Source of the DNA: Kuschelorhynchus macadamiae
Taxonomy: Eukaryota; Arthropoda; Insecta; Coleoptera; Curculionidae
Length of the DNA: 64,000 nucleotides
Assembly (NCBI GenBank): GCA_030620095.1
Contig: JAUTXW010000600.1
Coordinates: 124,001 to 188,000, forward strand
Direction: 5' to 3'
This document shows positions 1 through 11,878 of the stretch, piece by piece (within the stretch, counting starts at the first letter, position 1; every line of letters begins with the position of its first letter). The position numbers and the translations under genes were made by a program. A model generated the notes under the pieces. The model ran no database searches and was not told where the DNA came from. It saw only the letters and a program-made list of their open reading frames with translations.

Positions 1-3000
1 TTCTGACATCAAATTAGCACATAAACGAAGCTTTAGCAAAATCGATTTCCCAAAGTTCGAAAATTTAGAATGGATTTTTCTAGGTAAAAATTTGACGGAG
101 AAATTTTTGTTGGAACATGTTATAATAATATATGGTTTTATAGGTATTTTGACCTGAGAAATTCATTAAACTCATTAATATTGACGTGGCATTAATATTT
201 CTCAAGATATGACCAAATTTTTACAATAAATACATACAAATTTGAAAATTCGCGAATTTTCAGAGAGCCGTAGAAGTTCAACCATACATCCTAGGACAAA
301 ATAAACGTTTTTTTGTTTTTTTGTGATATCAAATTAATACATAAACGAAGTTTTAGCAAAATCGATTTCCCAAAAAAGTTCGAAAATTGTGGTTTTTAGG
401 TAAAAATTTGACTGAGAAATTTTTGTTGGAACATGGTATGATAATATGTCGTTTTACAGGTATTTTGAGCTTAAAATTGAATAACCACTTTAATACTGAC
501 GAGAGATTAATATATCTCAAGATATGACCTAATTTTTTATAAAAAATACATACAAATTTAAATATTCGCGAATTTTCAGAGAGCCATAGAAGTTCAACCA
601 TATATCCTAGAACAAAATAAATGTTTTTTTCGTTTTTTATTACTTCAAATTAGGACATAAACGAGGTTTTAGCGAAATCGATTTCCCAAAAAAAGTTCGA
701 AAATGTTGCATGTAAATGTATGGATTTTTTTAGGTAAAACTGTGACGGAGAAATTTTTTTTGGAACATGGTATGATAATATGTGGTTTTGTAAGTATTTT
801 GAGCTGAGAAATTCATTAAACACATTAATATTTCTGAAGATATGACCTAATTTTTACAAAAAATACATAAAAATTTAAAAATTCGCGAATTTATAGAGAG
901 CTATAGAAGTTCAACCATACATCCTAGGACAAAATAAATGTTTTTTTCGTCTTTTATTACATCAAATTAGTACATAAACGAAGTTCTAGCACAATCGATC
1001 TCCCAAAAAAAGTTCGAAAATTTGGCATGTATTTTGTACTGATTTTTCTAGGTAAAATTTTGACGAAAAAACTTCTTTGGAACATGGTATAATAATATGT
1101 GGTTTTATAGGTATCTTGAGCTGAGAAATTGATTAAACACATTATTAATAACAAGGGATTAATTTTTCTCAAGATATGATTATATTTTTACAATAAATAC
1201 ATACAAATTTTAAAAATTTTCAGGGAGACATAAAAGTTCAACCATACATATGGCAAAATAAAGTTTTTTTGTTTTTTCTGACATCAAATTAGCACATAAA
1301 CGAAGCTTTAGCAAAATCGATTTCCCAAAGTTCGAAAATTTAGAATGGATTTTTCTAGGTAAAAATTTGACGGAGAAATTTTTGTTGGAACATGTTATGA
1401 TAATATATGGTTTTATAGGTATTTTGACCTGAGAAAATCATTAAACTGATTAATATTGACGTGGGATTAATATTTCTCAAGATATGACCAAAATTTTACA
1501 ATAAATACATACAAATTTGAAAATTCGCGAATTTTCAGAGAGCCGTAGAAGTTCAACCATACATCCTAGGACAAAATAAATGTTTTTTTGTTTTTTTGTG
1601 ATATCAAATTAGTACATAAATGAAGTTTTAGCAAAATTGATTTCCCAGAAAAGTTCGAAAATTGTGGTTTTTAGGTAAAAATTTGACTGAGAAATTTTTG
1701 TTGGAACATGGTATGATGATATGTCGTTTTACAGGTATTTTGAGCTTAAAAATTGAATAAACACTTTAATACTGACGAGAGATTAATATATCTCAAGATA
1801 TGACCTAATTTTTACAAAAAATACATACAAATTTAAATATTCGCGAACTTTCAGAGAGCCATAGAAGTTCAACCATATATCCTAGAACAAAATAAATCTT
1901 TTTCTCGTTTTTTATGACTTCAAATTAGGACATAAACGAGGTTTTAGCAAAATAGGTAAAACTGTGACGGAGAAATTTTTTTTGGAACATGGTATGATAA
2001 TATGTGGTTTTATAAGTATTTTGAGATGAGAAATTCATTAAACACATTAATATTGCCGAGGGATTAATATTTCTGAAGATATGACCTAATTTTTACAATA
2101 AATACATAAAAATTTAAAAATTCGCGAACTTATAGAGAGCTATAGAAGTTCAACCATACATCCTAGGACAAAATAAAGGTTTTTACGTTTTTTTATGTTA
2201 TTAATTTAGTACACAAACGAAGTTTTAGCAAAATTATTTCTGGAAAGAAGTTAGAAAATTTTGCATGTAAATGTATGGAGTTTTTTAAGTGAAATTTTGA
2301 CGAGAAATTTTTTTTGAACCATGGTATGATAATATGTGGTTTTACAGGTATTTAGAGCTAAGAAATTTCACATTAATATTGACCAGGGATTAATATTTCT
2401 CAAGATATGACCAAATTTTTACAATAAGTACATCAAAATTTGAAAATTCGCTGATTTTCAAAGAGCCATAGAAGTTCAACCATACATCCTAGTACAAAAT
2501 AAATGTATTTTTGGTTTTTTGTGATATCAAATTAGTACATAAACGAAGTTTTAGCAAAATCGATTTCTCGAAAATAGTTTGAAAATTTTGCATGGAAATG
2601 TATGGATTTTTTAGGTAAAATATCAGGTCAACAAATTTTTACAATAAATACATAAAAATTTGGAAATTCGTGAATTTATAGACAGCTATAGAAGTTCAAC
2701 CATACATCCTAGGACAAATTAAATGTTTTTTTTTCGTTTTTTATTACATCAAATTAGTACATAAACGTAGTTTTAGCAAAATCGATTTCCCAAAAAAAGT
2801 TCGAAAATTTGGCATGTATTTTGTACTAATTTTTCTAGGTAAAATTTTGACGAATAAACTTTTTTGGAACATGGCATAATAATATGTGGTTTTATAGGTA
2901 TTTTGAGATGAGAAATTCATTACACATTAATATTGACGAGGGATTAATATTTCTCAAGATATGACTACATTTTTATAAAAATACATACAAATTTTAAAAT

Positions 3001-3344
3001 TCGCGAATTTATAGAGAGCTAAAATACATCCTAGGACAAAATAAATGTCTTTTTCGTTTTTTATTACATCAAATTAGTACATAAACAAAGTTTAAGCAAA
3101 ATCGATTTCCCAAAAAAGTTCGAAAATTTGGCATGTATTTTGTACTGATTTTTCTAGGTAAAATTTTGACGAAAAAACTTTTTTGGAACATGTTATAATA
3201 ATATGTGGTTTTTTAGGAAGTTTGAGCTGAGAAATTCATTAAACACATTAATATTGACGAGGGATTAATATTTCTCAAGATATGACTACATTTTTATAAA
3301 AATACATAAAAATTTGAAAATTAGCCAATTTATAGAGAGCTATA
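1..3344 (+). repeat. Satellite array, ~318-bp monomers in a 1275-bp higher-order unit
   Basis: Head-to-tail monomers of about 316-322 bp. Each carries an ATCAAATTA-type start, a CGATTTCCCAAA box, a GATATGACC box, an 18-bp palindrome (GAAAATTCGCGAATTTTC and variants) and a CATCCTAGG box. Four monomer types follow in order: AGCACATAAACGAAGC, then ATTAATACAT, then ATTAGGACATAAACGAGG, then the type with TTGGCATGTATTTTGT. The first type recurs at 1 and 1276, so the higher-order period is 1275 bp. From about 2200 the order is less regular and some monomers are shortened. Open frames here are in-phase readings of the repeat, not genes. Confidence 0.93.
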
Positions 3345-3600
3345 CTGCCCTCCTAATCAAAAAGGTCGTATCTGACAAAATTGTGAAAACTGAGTTATCG
3401 TGTTCCATAGTATCCTTGCACTTTATTTTAATATTTGTGCTACAAAAAATAGTCGTATGTTACATTTAAAAATATTTACTAACATAAATATTGGCATATC
3501 TGCAAAATCTCCTCATTTGCTAACAAAAAAAGTCGAAAAAAGCTGATACTTCGAAAAATAGTCGTAACTAACAAATCGGTTGACAGATATGACGTTTTTA
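3345..3600 (+). repeat. Left end of element A: terminal repeat, subterminal words, inverted inner copy
   Basis: The TIR is at 3345-3374. The word GTCGTA recurs after an A-run at about 3367, 3450 and 3561, with a GTCGAA variant near 3532. At about 3582-3600 a copy related to the TIR interior (TATGACGTTTTTACG; reverse complement CGTAAAAACGTCATA) lies in inverted orientation. A second, better inverted TIR-like segment is at 3974-3998 inside the 5' UTR intron. Repeated inverted words in subterminal regions are usually transposase binding sites; that role is inferred. Confidence 0.75.
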
Positions 3601-3748
3601 CGTAGGAAGGGGGATCTATAAACCTTAACCTACAAAATATAAGTTTCGGTTCTGGTTTATTAGGGGTATTTAAACTGACTTTTGTTAATTATATGTTCTG
3701 TTTATTGTGTTCTATTTTACGGAGTGAAGTAAGATTTTAATAAAACAG

Positions 3749-4069
3749 GTAAGTAAATATGTCTTTTATAGTTATTTATTATTATTTTGCATTATCGTTA
3801 TAGTTAACGAAAAATATTATTAAAACGATTTTGTTTAGCTACAACTTATTGGTAAAGGCTTTTTCCAGTCTAGATATTATTAAATTATCTATTAAATGTA
3901 ATTATTCAAGTTAAAATTTGAATATTACTACAAAAAAGATTTTATTATTATTAAAAAAATGAATTTTCCATAATGTCACATACGACTTTCTTGATTAGTT
4001 TTTTTCAATTTCGGTATTTACTTCTTTTATACCTAATCCATTAAATTAATGCTAATTTCTTTGTCGTAG
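3749..4069 (+). other. 5' UTR intron of the element A transposase gene
   Basis: The donor AACAG/GTAAGT is at 3749 and the acceptor TCGTAG is at 4068-4069, one base before the ATG. Element B has the same arrangement (donor ATCAAAG/GTAAGT, acceptor TTTCAG one base before its ATG), which supports a real intron. The leader exon therefore lies between the left end and 3748. Confidence 0.72.
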
Positions 4070-4070
4070 G

Positions 4071-6549
4071 ATGAATCGGTCTGGAAAAATTGTTAATTTG
4101 GCATTAAACGATAAGCAAAACGCTGCACAAAGTTCAGTTTTTGTGAAATCTATGACAGAAACTAATAAGAAATGTGACTTTGCGGCCGATTTGGAACAGC
4201 GGCGATCAAACCATAGGAATGGATCAACTCTTGTAGATAAACTTCCAGCCGATAATTATTCAGATATTTCCTCGGCTTGGAAAGATAATTCCCTCAAAGA
4301 TAAGACGTTGAACCAAACACAAGAACCATGCTATCCGAGCATTCAGCGAGAATCAATAAGCCCTGTGAATGGTCTTAATCAGTTAGAAACTGAAAATTCA
4401 AATCATTCAATTGAAGAATTAGATGATGATTCCCCAGAAGATAAGACTTTTACCCCAACACAAGAACCACATTCGGATAACGATGACCTCAGTGAAATCT
4501 CGGATGAAGACACAGAATCACACTCGGCTAGCATTCAGCGAGAATCAAGCTCTGTGAACGATCTTAATCAGTTAGAAACTGAAAATTCTAATCATGCAAT
4601 TGAAGAATCAGATGATGATTCCCTGAAAGATAAAACTTTTACCCCAACACAAGAACCACATTCGGATAGCGATGACCTCCGTGAAACCTCGGATGAAGAC
4701 ACAGAGGATGACCTACCATTATCAGAATTAAAAGTCAAACTATTATCCAAGAAATTGGATTTCCAAGTTTATACAAAAAAAGGGACTCTTAGAAAAAGAA
4801 AGCGGTTCGACACTTCACCTACAGCTAGAAAAAAACAAAAGCTCTTAGAAACAAGAGCGAAACATACCGTAAAGGAAAATTGTACAGAAAATTGCAAAAA
4901 GAAATGTATTCAGAAAATAGGAAGAAGGCGACAAGAAGATTTAAATATACAATTTTGGGCAATGACTCTACAAAAGAGGCGAGCTTTTGTGCTTAATGCG
5001 ACCACTACAACCAATATTAAAAGAAGATCAATCGTCATAACCGCAGATAGTACGTCAAGAAGAAATCAGTCTGTGAAATACTTTTTATCCAACGAGCAAG
5101 GCGAAAAACATAGCGTCTGCAAGAAATTTTTTCTGGCCACGATAGGTTATGATTTAAAAAATGACAGATTCATCCGGAATGTGACTCTTGAAGCTAATAA
5201 CAGACATTTGATAACACCTAAGGTAGATACCAGAGGAAGGCATAAAAAGGAGAATAAGTTCGACCAGAAATTAATTGAAGACCACATTGAAAGCTTTGAA
5301 CCTGCGATATCGCACTACCGGCGTGAGCACGCTCCCTTAAGGCGCTACCTTCCCAGTGACATTACAATTAAGATGATGCACGAAGACTTTAACAGAAAAC
5401 ACGGGACTGATATATCATACGAACTATACAGAAAAGTGGTTAGCAAATTAAACATCTCATTTGCTTCTCTAGGAAATGAGGAATGTTATATATGTGAGAC
5501 TTTTGCGTTACACAAAGAAGCCACTGGTCATAATAAAGAAGAACCCAACCCAGACTGTTTAGAATGTACATTTTTTGCAAAACACCAGAACAAGTACAGA
5601 ACTGCCAGAGATGAGTATAAGGCCGACAGTTTAAAGAAGGATGGACTTTATGTATCTGCAGATCTGCAAAAGGTAAAAAAACTGTCTAACCAATCGCTTT
5701 TTGTGTAATCCCTAAAAATGTTTTCAGGTTATTATGATACCGCGATGTGAAATGTTCAAAGAAATCATCTTCGTGCCACGTTTGATAGCCTTCAATGAGA
5801 GTTTTGTTCCGTTAGGAAAGTCTCAGGAATCCATTTTTGCTGCTGTATGGCACGAAGGAGTATCTGGACGCTCAAAGGATGATTTGATATCAACTTTTTA
5901 TAACTTTTTTTTATCCGTTCGGGATCAAGAGAAAATTACCATCTGGTTAGACAATTGCGCGTCCCAGAATAAAAATTGGGCATTATTTTCGTTTTTTATC
6001 TATATTATTAACTCTGATGAATTGAATTTAAGATCTTTATCCATAAAATATTTCCAATCTGGGCATACCTTTATGTCTAGTGATGCATTCCATCATCAAG
6101 TTGAGCTAAGTCTCAAAAGAAAAAAAAAAGTCTACGATTTTTCTGATTTTGTAGATTGCGTAAAAAACGCCAAATTAAAAACCGTAAATGTTAAGGAGAT
6201 GAATATTTCTAATTTTTATAACTTTACCGAGTTTACATCTCAGTATAAATTAAGCAAGACTACACCAAGGCCATATTTGCAAGACATGGTATTTGTTGAA
6301 TTTGAGCGAGGACTAAGGTATTTAAGATACAAAACCTCGTTTTCAGGAGACTTTGTAGATTCAAAGTTTTTATTAAGTAAATATGAGACTGGTAAATTGC
6401 CAATCCCAACGAAAAAAGTTACCGAAAGAGGCATTTCAAAAGAACGACAATTTAATATTTTATCCAAAATTCGCGGAATTGCACCTGAAAATAGATTAGT
6501 TTTTTGGGAAAATCTTACGATCAATAATAATCCCAATGATTTAGATTGA
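4071..6549 (+). CDS. Transposase of element A (tentatively Sola-like), two coding exons, 807 aa
   Basis: The CDS joins 4071-5672 and 5728-6549. The 55-bp intron has GT at 5673 and AG at 5727; splicing gives LQKVIMIP in phase, as in elements B and C. The N-terminal ~200 residues are acidic and hold a tandem repeat of roughly 75 residues (SIQRES ... SDEDTE, twice). Next come a basic stretch, a Cys cluster (CTENCKKKC), the block HYRREHAPLRRYLPSDI, and paired CxxC motifs (CYIC, CLEC) that probably bind zinc. Candidate catalytic acids are Asp531 (SADLQK), Asp609 (WLDNCASQNKN) and Asp653/Glu660 (SSDAFHHQVE). It should cut and join DNA at the element's ends in the nucleus. AATAAA near 6608 may be the polyadenylation signal. 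No stop or frameshift is visible. Superfamily assignment is uncertain; transposase function is well supported by context. Confidence 0.82.
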
Positions 6550-6659
6550 CTTTCCTGTGTTTCGATTATTTAGTGTTTCTTTTGAACCATGTTTATATAA
6601 GTTTTAAATAAATTTTTTGTAGTTACGTCTTTTTTTTTTTTGAGAAAATGAAAATCTTA

Positions 6660-6872
6660 GTGATAATAGTCGTATCTGCAGTAACAGGACTGTGTGATTT
6701 GGTAAGTCACGTGTTTCATGCTCAAAAAAATGTGTTTTTATATGTCATAAACCTCCACAAAAACAATGAACATATTTATATGTTTTTGAAAAAATATCCA
6801 AAAAAACATAAATTATCCATTTTCTCAGAACTACATCAAATGCAGATACGACCCTTTTGATTAGGACGGCAG
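6660..6872 (+). repeat. Right end of element A with inner inverted terminal copy
   Basis: The right TIR is at 6843-6872. About 205 bp inside, near 6666, lies GTCGTATCTGCAGTAAC, the terminal-repeat interior in opposite orientation. The segment ATCTGCAGT(A/T)AC is also present at the matching place of element C (about 17638), so this inner site is conserved between divergent relatives. A 70-aa open frame (6648-6860) overlaps it and is probably fortuitous. Confidence 0.72.
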
Positions 6873-7426
6873 TATAGGAGTTCAATAATACATCCTAGGA
6901 AACAATAAGTTTTTTTTTTCGTTTTTTTCTGACATCAAATTAGTACATAAACGAAGCTTTAGATTTCCCAAAGTTCGAAAATTTAGTATGGATTTTTCTA
7001 GGTTTAATTTGACGGAGAAATATTTGTTGGAACATGTTATGATAATATATAGTATTATAGGTAATGTTGCTTTAGCAAAATCGATTTCCCAAAGTTCGAA
7101 AATTTAGTATGGATTTTTCTAGGTAAAAATTTGACGGACGAATTTTTGTTGGAACATTGTTATAATAATATATGGTTTTATAGGTATTTTGACCTGAGAA
7201 ATTCATTAAACTCATTAATATTGACGTGGGATTAATATTTCTCAAGATATGACCAAATTTTTACAATAGATACATACAAATTTGAAAATTCGCGAATTTT
7301 CAGAGAGCCGTAGAAGTTCAACCATACATCCTAGGCCAAAATAAATGTTTTTTTTTGTTTTTTTGTGATATCAAATTAGTACATAAACGAAGTTTTAGCA
7401 ATATCGATTTCCCAAAAAAGTTCGAA
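6873..7426 (+). repeat. Satellite between element A and the duplicated copy
   Basis: Degenerate satellite monomers in the same orientation as 1-3344, starting right after the TATA duplication of element A. They include a partial monomer whose middle is missing (about 6960-7075, where CTTTAG restarts). Confidence 0.85.
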
Positions 7427-8758
7427 CCCAACCCAGACTGTTTAGAATGTACATTTTTTGCAAAACACCAGAACAAGTACAGAACTGCCAGAGATGAGTA
7501 TAAGGCCGACAGTTTAAAGAAGGATGGACTTTATGTATCTGCAGATCTGCAAAAGGTAAAAAAACTGTCTAACCAATCGCTTTTTGTGTAATCCCTAAAA
7601 ATGCTTTCAGGTTATTATGATACCGCGATGTGAAATGTTCAAAGAAATCATCTTCGTGCCACGTTTGATAGCCTTCAATGAGAGTTTTGTTCCGTTAGGA
7701 AAGTCTCAGGAATCCATTTTTGCTGCTGTATGGCACGAAGGAGTATCTGGACGCTCAAAGGATGATTTGATATCAACTTTTTATAACTTTTTTTTATCCG
7801 TTCGGGATCAAGAGAAAATTACCATCTGGTTAGACAATTGCGCGTCCCAGAATAAAAATTGGGCATTATTTTCGTTTTTTATCTATATTATTAACTCTGA
7901 TGAATTGAATTTAAGATCTTTATCCATAAAATATTTCCAATCTGGGCATACCTTTATGTCTAGTGATGCATTCCATCATCAAGTTGAGCTAAGTCTCAAA
8001 AGAAAAAAAAAAGTCTACGATTTTTCTGATTTTGTAGATTGCGTAAAAAACGCCAAATTAAAAACCGTAAATGTTAAGGAGATGAATATTTCTAATTTTT
8101 ATAACTTTACCGAGTTTACATCTCAGTATAAATTAAGCAAGACTACACCAAGGCCATATTTGCAAGACATGGTATTTGTTGAATTTGAGCGAGGACTAAG
8201 GTATTTAAGATACAAAACCTCGTTTTCAGGAGACTTTGTAGATTTAAAGTTTTTATTAAGTAAATATCAGACTGGTAAATTGCCAATCCCAACGAAAAAA
8301 GTTACCGAAAGAGGCATTTCAAAAGAACGACAATTTAATATTTTATCCAAAATTCGCGGAATTGCACCTGAAAATAGATTAGTTTTTTGGGAAAATCTTA
8401 CGATCAATAATAATCCCAATGATTTAGATTGACTTTCCTGTGTTTCGATTATTTAGTGTTTCTTTTGAACCATGTTTATATAAGTTTTAAATAAATTTTT
8501 TGTAGTTACGTCTTTTTTTCTTTTGAGAAAATGAAAAAAATCTTAGTGATAATAGTCGTATCTGCAGTAACAGGACTGTGTGATTTGGTAAGTCACGTGT
8601 TTCATGCACAAAAAAATGTGTTTTTATATGTCATAAACCTCCACAAAAACAATGAACATATTTATATGTTTTTGAAAAAATATCCAAAAAAACATAAATT
8701 ATCCATTTTCTCAGAACTACATCAAATGCAGATACGACCCTTTTGATTAGGACGGCAG
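7427..8758 (+). pseudogene. Truncated second copy of element A (3' half of transposase and right end)
   Basis: This part of the tandem duplication lacks the left TIR and the N-terminal two thirds of exon 1. It keeps the end of exon 1 (from the CLEC motif), the intron, all of exon 2 to the stop at 8432, and the right TIR ending at 8758. Exon 2 differs from element A by only two residues (Ser to Leu, Glu to Gln). With no left end or start it cannot move or make a full protein. Confidence 0.9.
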
Positions 8759-10322
8759 TATAGGAGTTCAATAATACATCCTAGGAAACAATAAGTTTTT
8801 TTTTCGTTTTTTCTGACATCAAATTAGTACATAAACGAAGCTTTAGATTTCCCAAAGTTCGAAAATTTAGTATGGATTTTTCTAGGTTTAATTTGACGGA
8901 GAAATATTTGTTGGAACATGTTATGATAATATATAGTATTATAGGTAATGTTGCTTTAGCAAAATCGATTTCCCAAAGTTCGAAAATTTAGTATGGATTT
9001 TTCTAGGTAAAAATTTGACGGAGGAATTTTTGTTGGAACATTGTTATAATAATATATGGTTTTATAGGTATTTTGACCTGAGAAATTCATTAAACTCATT
9101 AATATTGACGTGGGATTAATATTTCTCAAGATATGACCAAATTTTTACAATAAATACATACAAATTTGAAAATTCGCGAATTTTCAGAGAGCCGTAGAAG
9201 TTCAACCATACATCCTAGGCCAAAATAAATGTTTTTTTTTGTTTTTTTGTGATATCAAATTAGTACATAAACGAAGTTTTAGCAATATCGATTTCCCAAA
9301 AAAGTTCGAAAATTGTGGATTTTAGGTAAAAATTTGACAGAGAAATTTTTGTTGGAACATGGTATGATAATATGTCGTTTTACAGGTATTTTGAGCTTAA
9401 AAATGGAATAAACACTTTAGTACTGACGAGAGATTAATATATCTCAAGATATGACCTAATTTTTACAAAAAATACATTCAAATTTAAATATTCGCGAATT
9501 TTCAGAGAGCCATAGAAGTTCAACCATATATCCTAGAACAAAATAAATGTTTTTTTCGTTTTTTATGACTTCAAATTAGGACATAAACGAGGTTTTAGCA
9601 AAATTGATTTCCCAAAAAAAGTTCGAAAATGTTGCATGGATTTTTTTAGGTAAAACTGTGACGGAGAAATTTTTTTGGAACATGGTTTGATAATATGTGG
9701 TTTTATAAGTATTTTGAGCTGAGAAATTCATTAAACACTTTAATATTGCCGAGGGATTAATATTTCTGAAGATATGACCTAATTTTTACAATAAATACAT
9801 AAAAATTTAAAAATGCGCGAATTTATAGAGAGCTATATAAGTTCAACCATACATCCTAGGACAAAATAAATGTTTTTTTTTTGTTTTTTATTACAACAAA
9901 TTAGTACATAAATGAAGTTTTAGCACAATCGATCTCCCAAAAAAAGTTCGAAATTTTTTTGGAACATGGTTTGATAATATGTGGTTTTATAAGGATTTTG
10001 AGCTGAGAAATTCATTAAACTCATTAATATTACCGAGGGATTAATATTTCTGAAGATATGACCTAATTTTTACAATAAATACATAAAAATTTAAAAATTC
10101 GCGAATTTATAGAGAGCTATATAAGTTCAACCATACATCCTAGGACAAAATAAATATTTTTTTCGTTTTCAATTACATCAAATTAGTACATAAACGAAGT
10201 TTTAGCACAATCGATCTCCCAAAAAAAGTTCGAAAATTTGGCATGTATTTTGTACTGATTTTTCTAGGTAAAATTTTGACGAAAAAACTTTTTTGGAACA
10301 TGGTGTAATAATATGTGGTTTC
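8759..10322 (+). repeat. Satellite array, forward orientation
   Basis: Continues the array with monomers near 318 bp. The order follows the 1275-bp unit until about 9900, where one shortened monomer (about 9890-10140) breaks the phase. No coding content. Confidence 0.9.
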
Positions 10323-11878
10323 ATGTGTTTCCCATACCATACATTTACATGCAACATTTTCGAACTTTTTTTGGGAAATCGATTTTGCTAAAACCTCGTT
10401 TATGTCCTAATTTGAAGTCATAAAAAACGAAAAAAACATTTATTTTGTTCTAGGATATATGGTTGAACTTCTATGGCTTTCTGAAAATTCCCGAATATTT
10501 AAATTTGGATGTATTTTTTATAAAAATTAGGTCATATCTTGAGATATATTAATCTCTCGTCAGTATTAAAGTGTTTATTCAATTTTTAAGGTCAAAATAC
10601 CTGTAAAACGACAAATTATCATACCATGTTCCAACAAAAATTTCTCAGTCAAATTTTTACCTAAAAACCACAATTTTCGAACTTTTTTGGGAAATCGATC
10701 TTGCTAAAACTTCGTTTATGTACTAATTTGATATCACAAAGAAACAAAAAACTTTTATTTTGTCCTAGGATGTATGGTTGAACTTCTACGGCTCTCTGAA
10801 AATTCGCGAATTTTCAAATTTGTATGTATTTATTGTAAAAATTTGGTCATATCTTGAGAAATATTAATGCCACGTCAATATTAATGAGTTTAATGAATTT
10901 CTCAGGTTAAAATACCTATAAAACCATATATTATTATAACATGTTCCAACAAAAATTTCTCCGTCAAATTTTTTCCTAAATAATTAATAATTAATTAATA
11001 ATGCAAAATTTTCAAATTTCTTTTGGAAAATCGATTTTGCTAAAGCTTCGTTTATGTGCTAATTTGATGTCAGAAAAAACGAAAAAACTTTATTTTGCCC
11101 TAGGATGTATGGTTGAACTTTTATGGCTCTCTGAAAATTCGCGAATTTTAAAATTTGTATGTATTTATTTTAAAAATGTAATCATATCTTGAGAAATATT
11201 AATCCCTTGTCATTAATAATGTGTTTAATCAATTTCTCAGCTCAAAATACCAATAAAACCATGTTCCAAAAAAGTTTTTTCGTCAAAATTTTACCTAGAA
11301 AAATCAGTACAAAATACATGCCAAATTTTCGAACTTTTTTTGGGAAATCGATTTTGCTAAAACTTCGTTTGTGTACTAATTTGATGTCATAAAAAAAGGA
11401 AAAAACATTTATTTTATCCTAGGATGTATGGTTGAACTTCTATAGTTCTCTATAAAATAGCGAATTTTCAAATTTTTACGTATTTATTGTAAAAATTAGG
11501 TCATATCTTCAGAAATATTAATCCCTCGTTAATATTAATGTGTTTAATGAATTTCTCAGCTCAAAATACCTATAAAACCACATATGTGGTTATAATATTA
11601 TCATACCATGTTCCAAAAAAAAAATTCTCCGTACAAGTTTTAACTAAAAAAATCCATACATTTACATGCAAAATTTTCGAACTTTTTTTGGGAAATCGAT
11701 TTTGCTAAAACCTCGTTTATGTACTAATTTGATGTCATAAAAAACTAAAACAAAGCTCTCTATAAATTCGCGAATTTTCAAATTTTTATGTATTCATTGT
11801 AAAAATTAGGTCATATCTTCAGAAATATTAATCCCTCGTCAATATTATTGTGTTTAAAGAATTTCTCATCTCAAAATA
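10323..11878 (-). repeat. Satellite array, inverted orientation
   Basis: From about 10323-10335 the same monomers read as reverse complement: CGAACTTTTTTTGGGAAATCGAT, CCTAGGATGTATGG and GGTCATATCTTGAGA boxes appear in reversed order. About five monomers follow, down to the pogo insertion. A TTAATTAATAATTAATTAAT-like patch near 10981 interrupts one of them. Open frames at 11001-11392 are repeat readings. Confidence 0.9.

Larger units (their letters stand above)
3345..6872 (+). mobile_element. Element A: complete DNA transposon, tentatively Sola-like
   Basis: The terminal inverted repeats are CTGCCCTCCTAATCAAAA at the left and its near-perfect reverse complement at the right, matching over about 30 bp with 2 mismatches. 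Flanking TATA at 3341-3344 and 6873-6876 is a 4-bp target-site duplication, and the flanks rejoin as satellite. Inside is one spliced transposase gene. The 4-bp duplication and single DDE-type protein suggest the Sola superfamily; that assignment is inference, and an unnamed DDE superfamily is possible. Intact ends, duplication and reading frame imply fairly recent insertion. Confidence 0.88.
5544..9310 (+). repeat. 1.88-kb tandem duplication of half of element A plus satellite
   Basis: Bases 5544-7426 recur almost identically as 7427-9310. The unit starts inside the transposase ORF (CCCAACCCAGACTG) and ends in satellite (AAAAAGTTCGAA). At the junction the satellite runs directly into the transposase codons, with shared GAA as 3-bp microhomology. 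The few differences are poly-T/poly-A length changes and a handful of substitutions, so the event is recent. Confidence 0.92.

Noticed and set aside
353..1172. Minus-strand frames of 71-82 codons in the satellite
   Set aside because: They recur in each monomer class, lack motifs and follow repeat phase.
6648..6860. 70-aa frame with a signal-peptide-like start (also at 8531-8746)
   Set aside because: It overlaps the subterminal repeats of element A, was copied by the tandem duplication, and has no counterpart in elements B or C.
1..11878. CRISPR-like regular repeats
   Set aside because: The repeats are about 318-bp satellite monomers without short repeats and unique spacers, in a eukaryotic setting.
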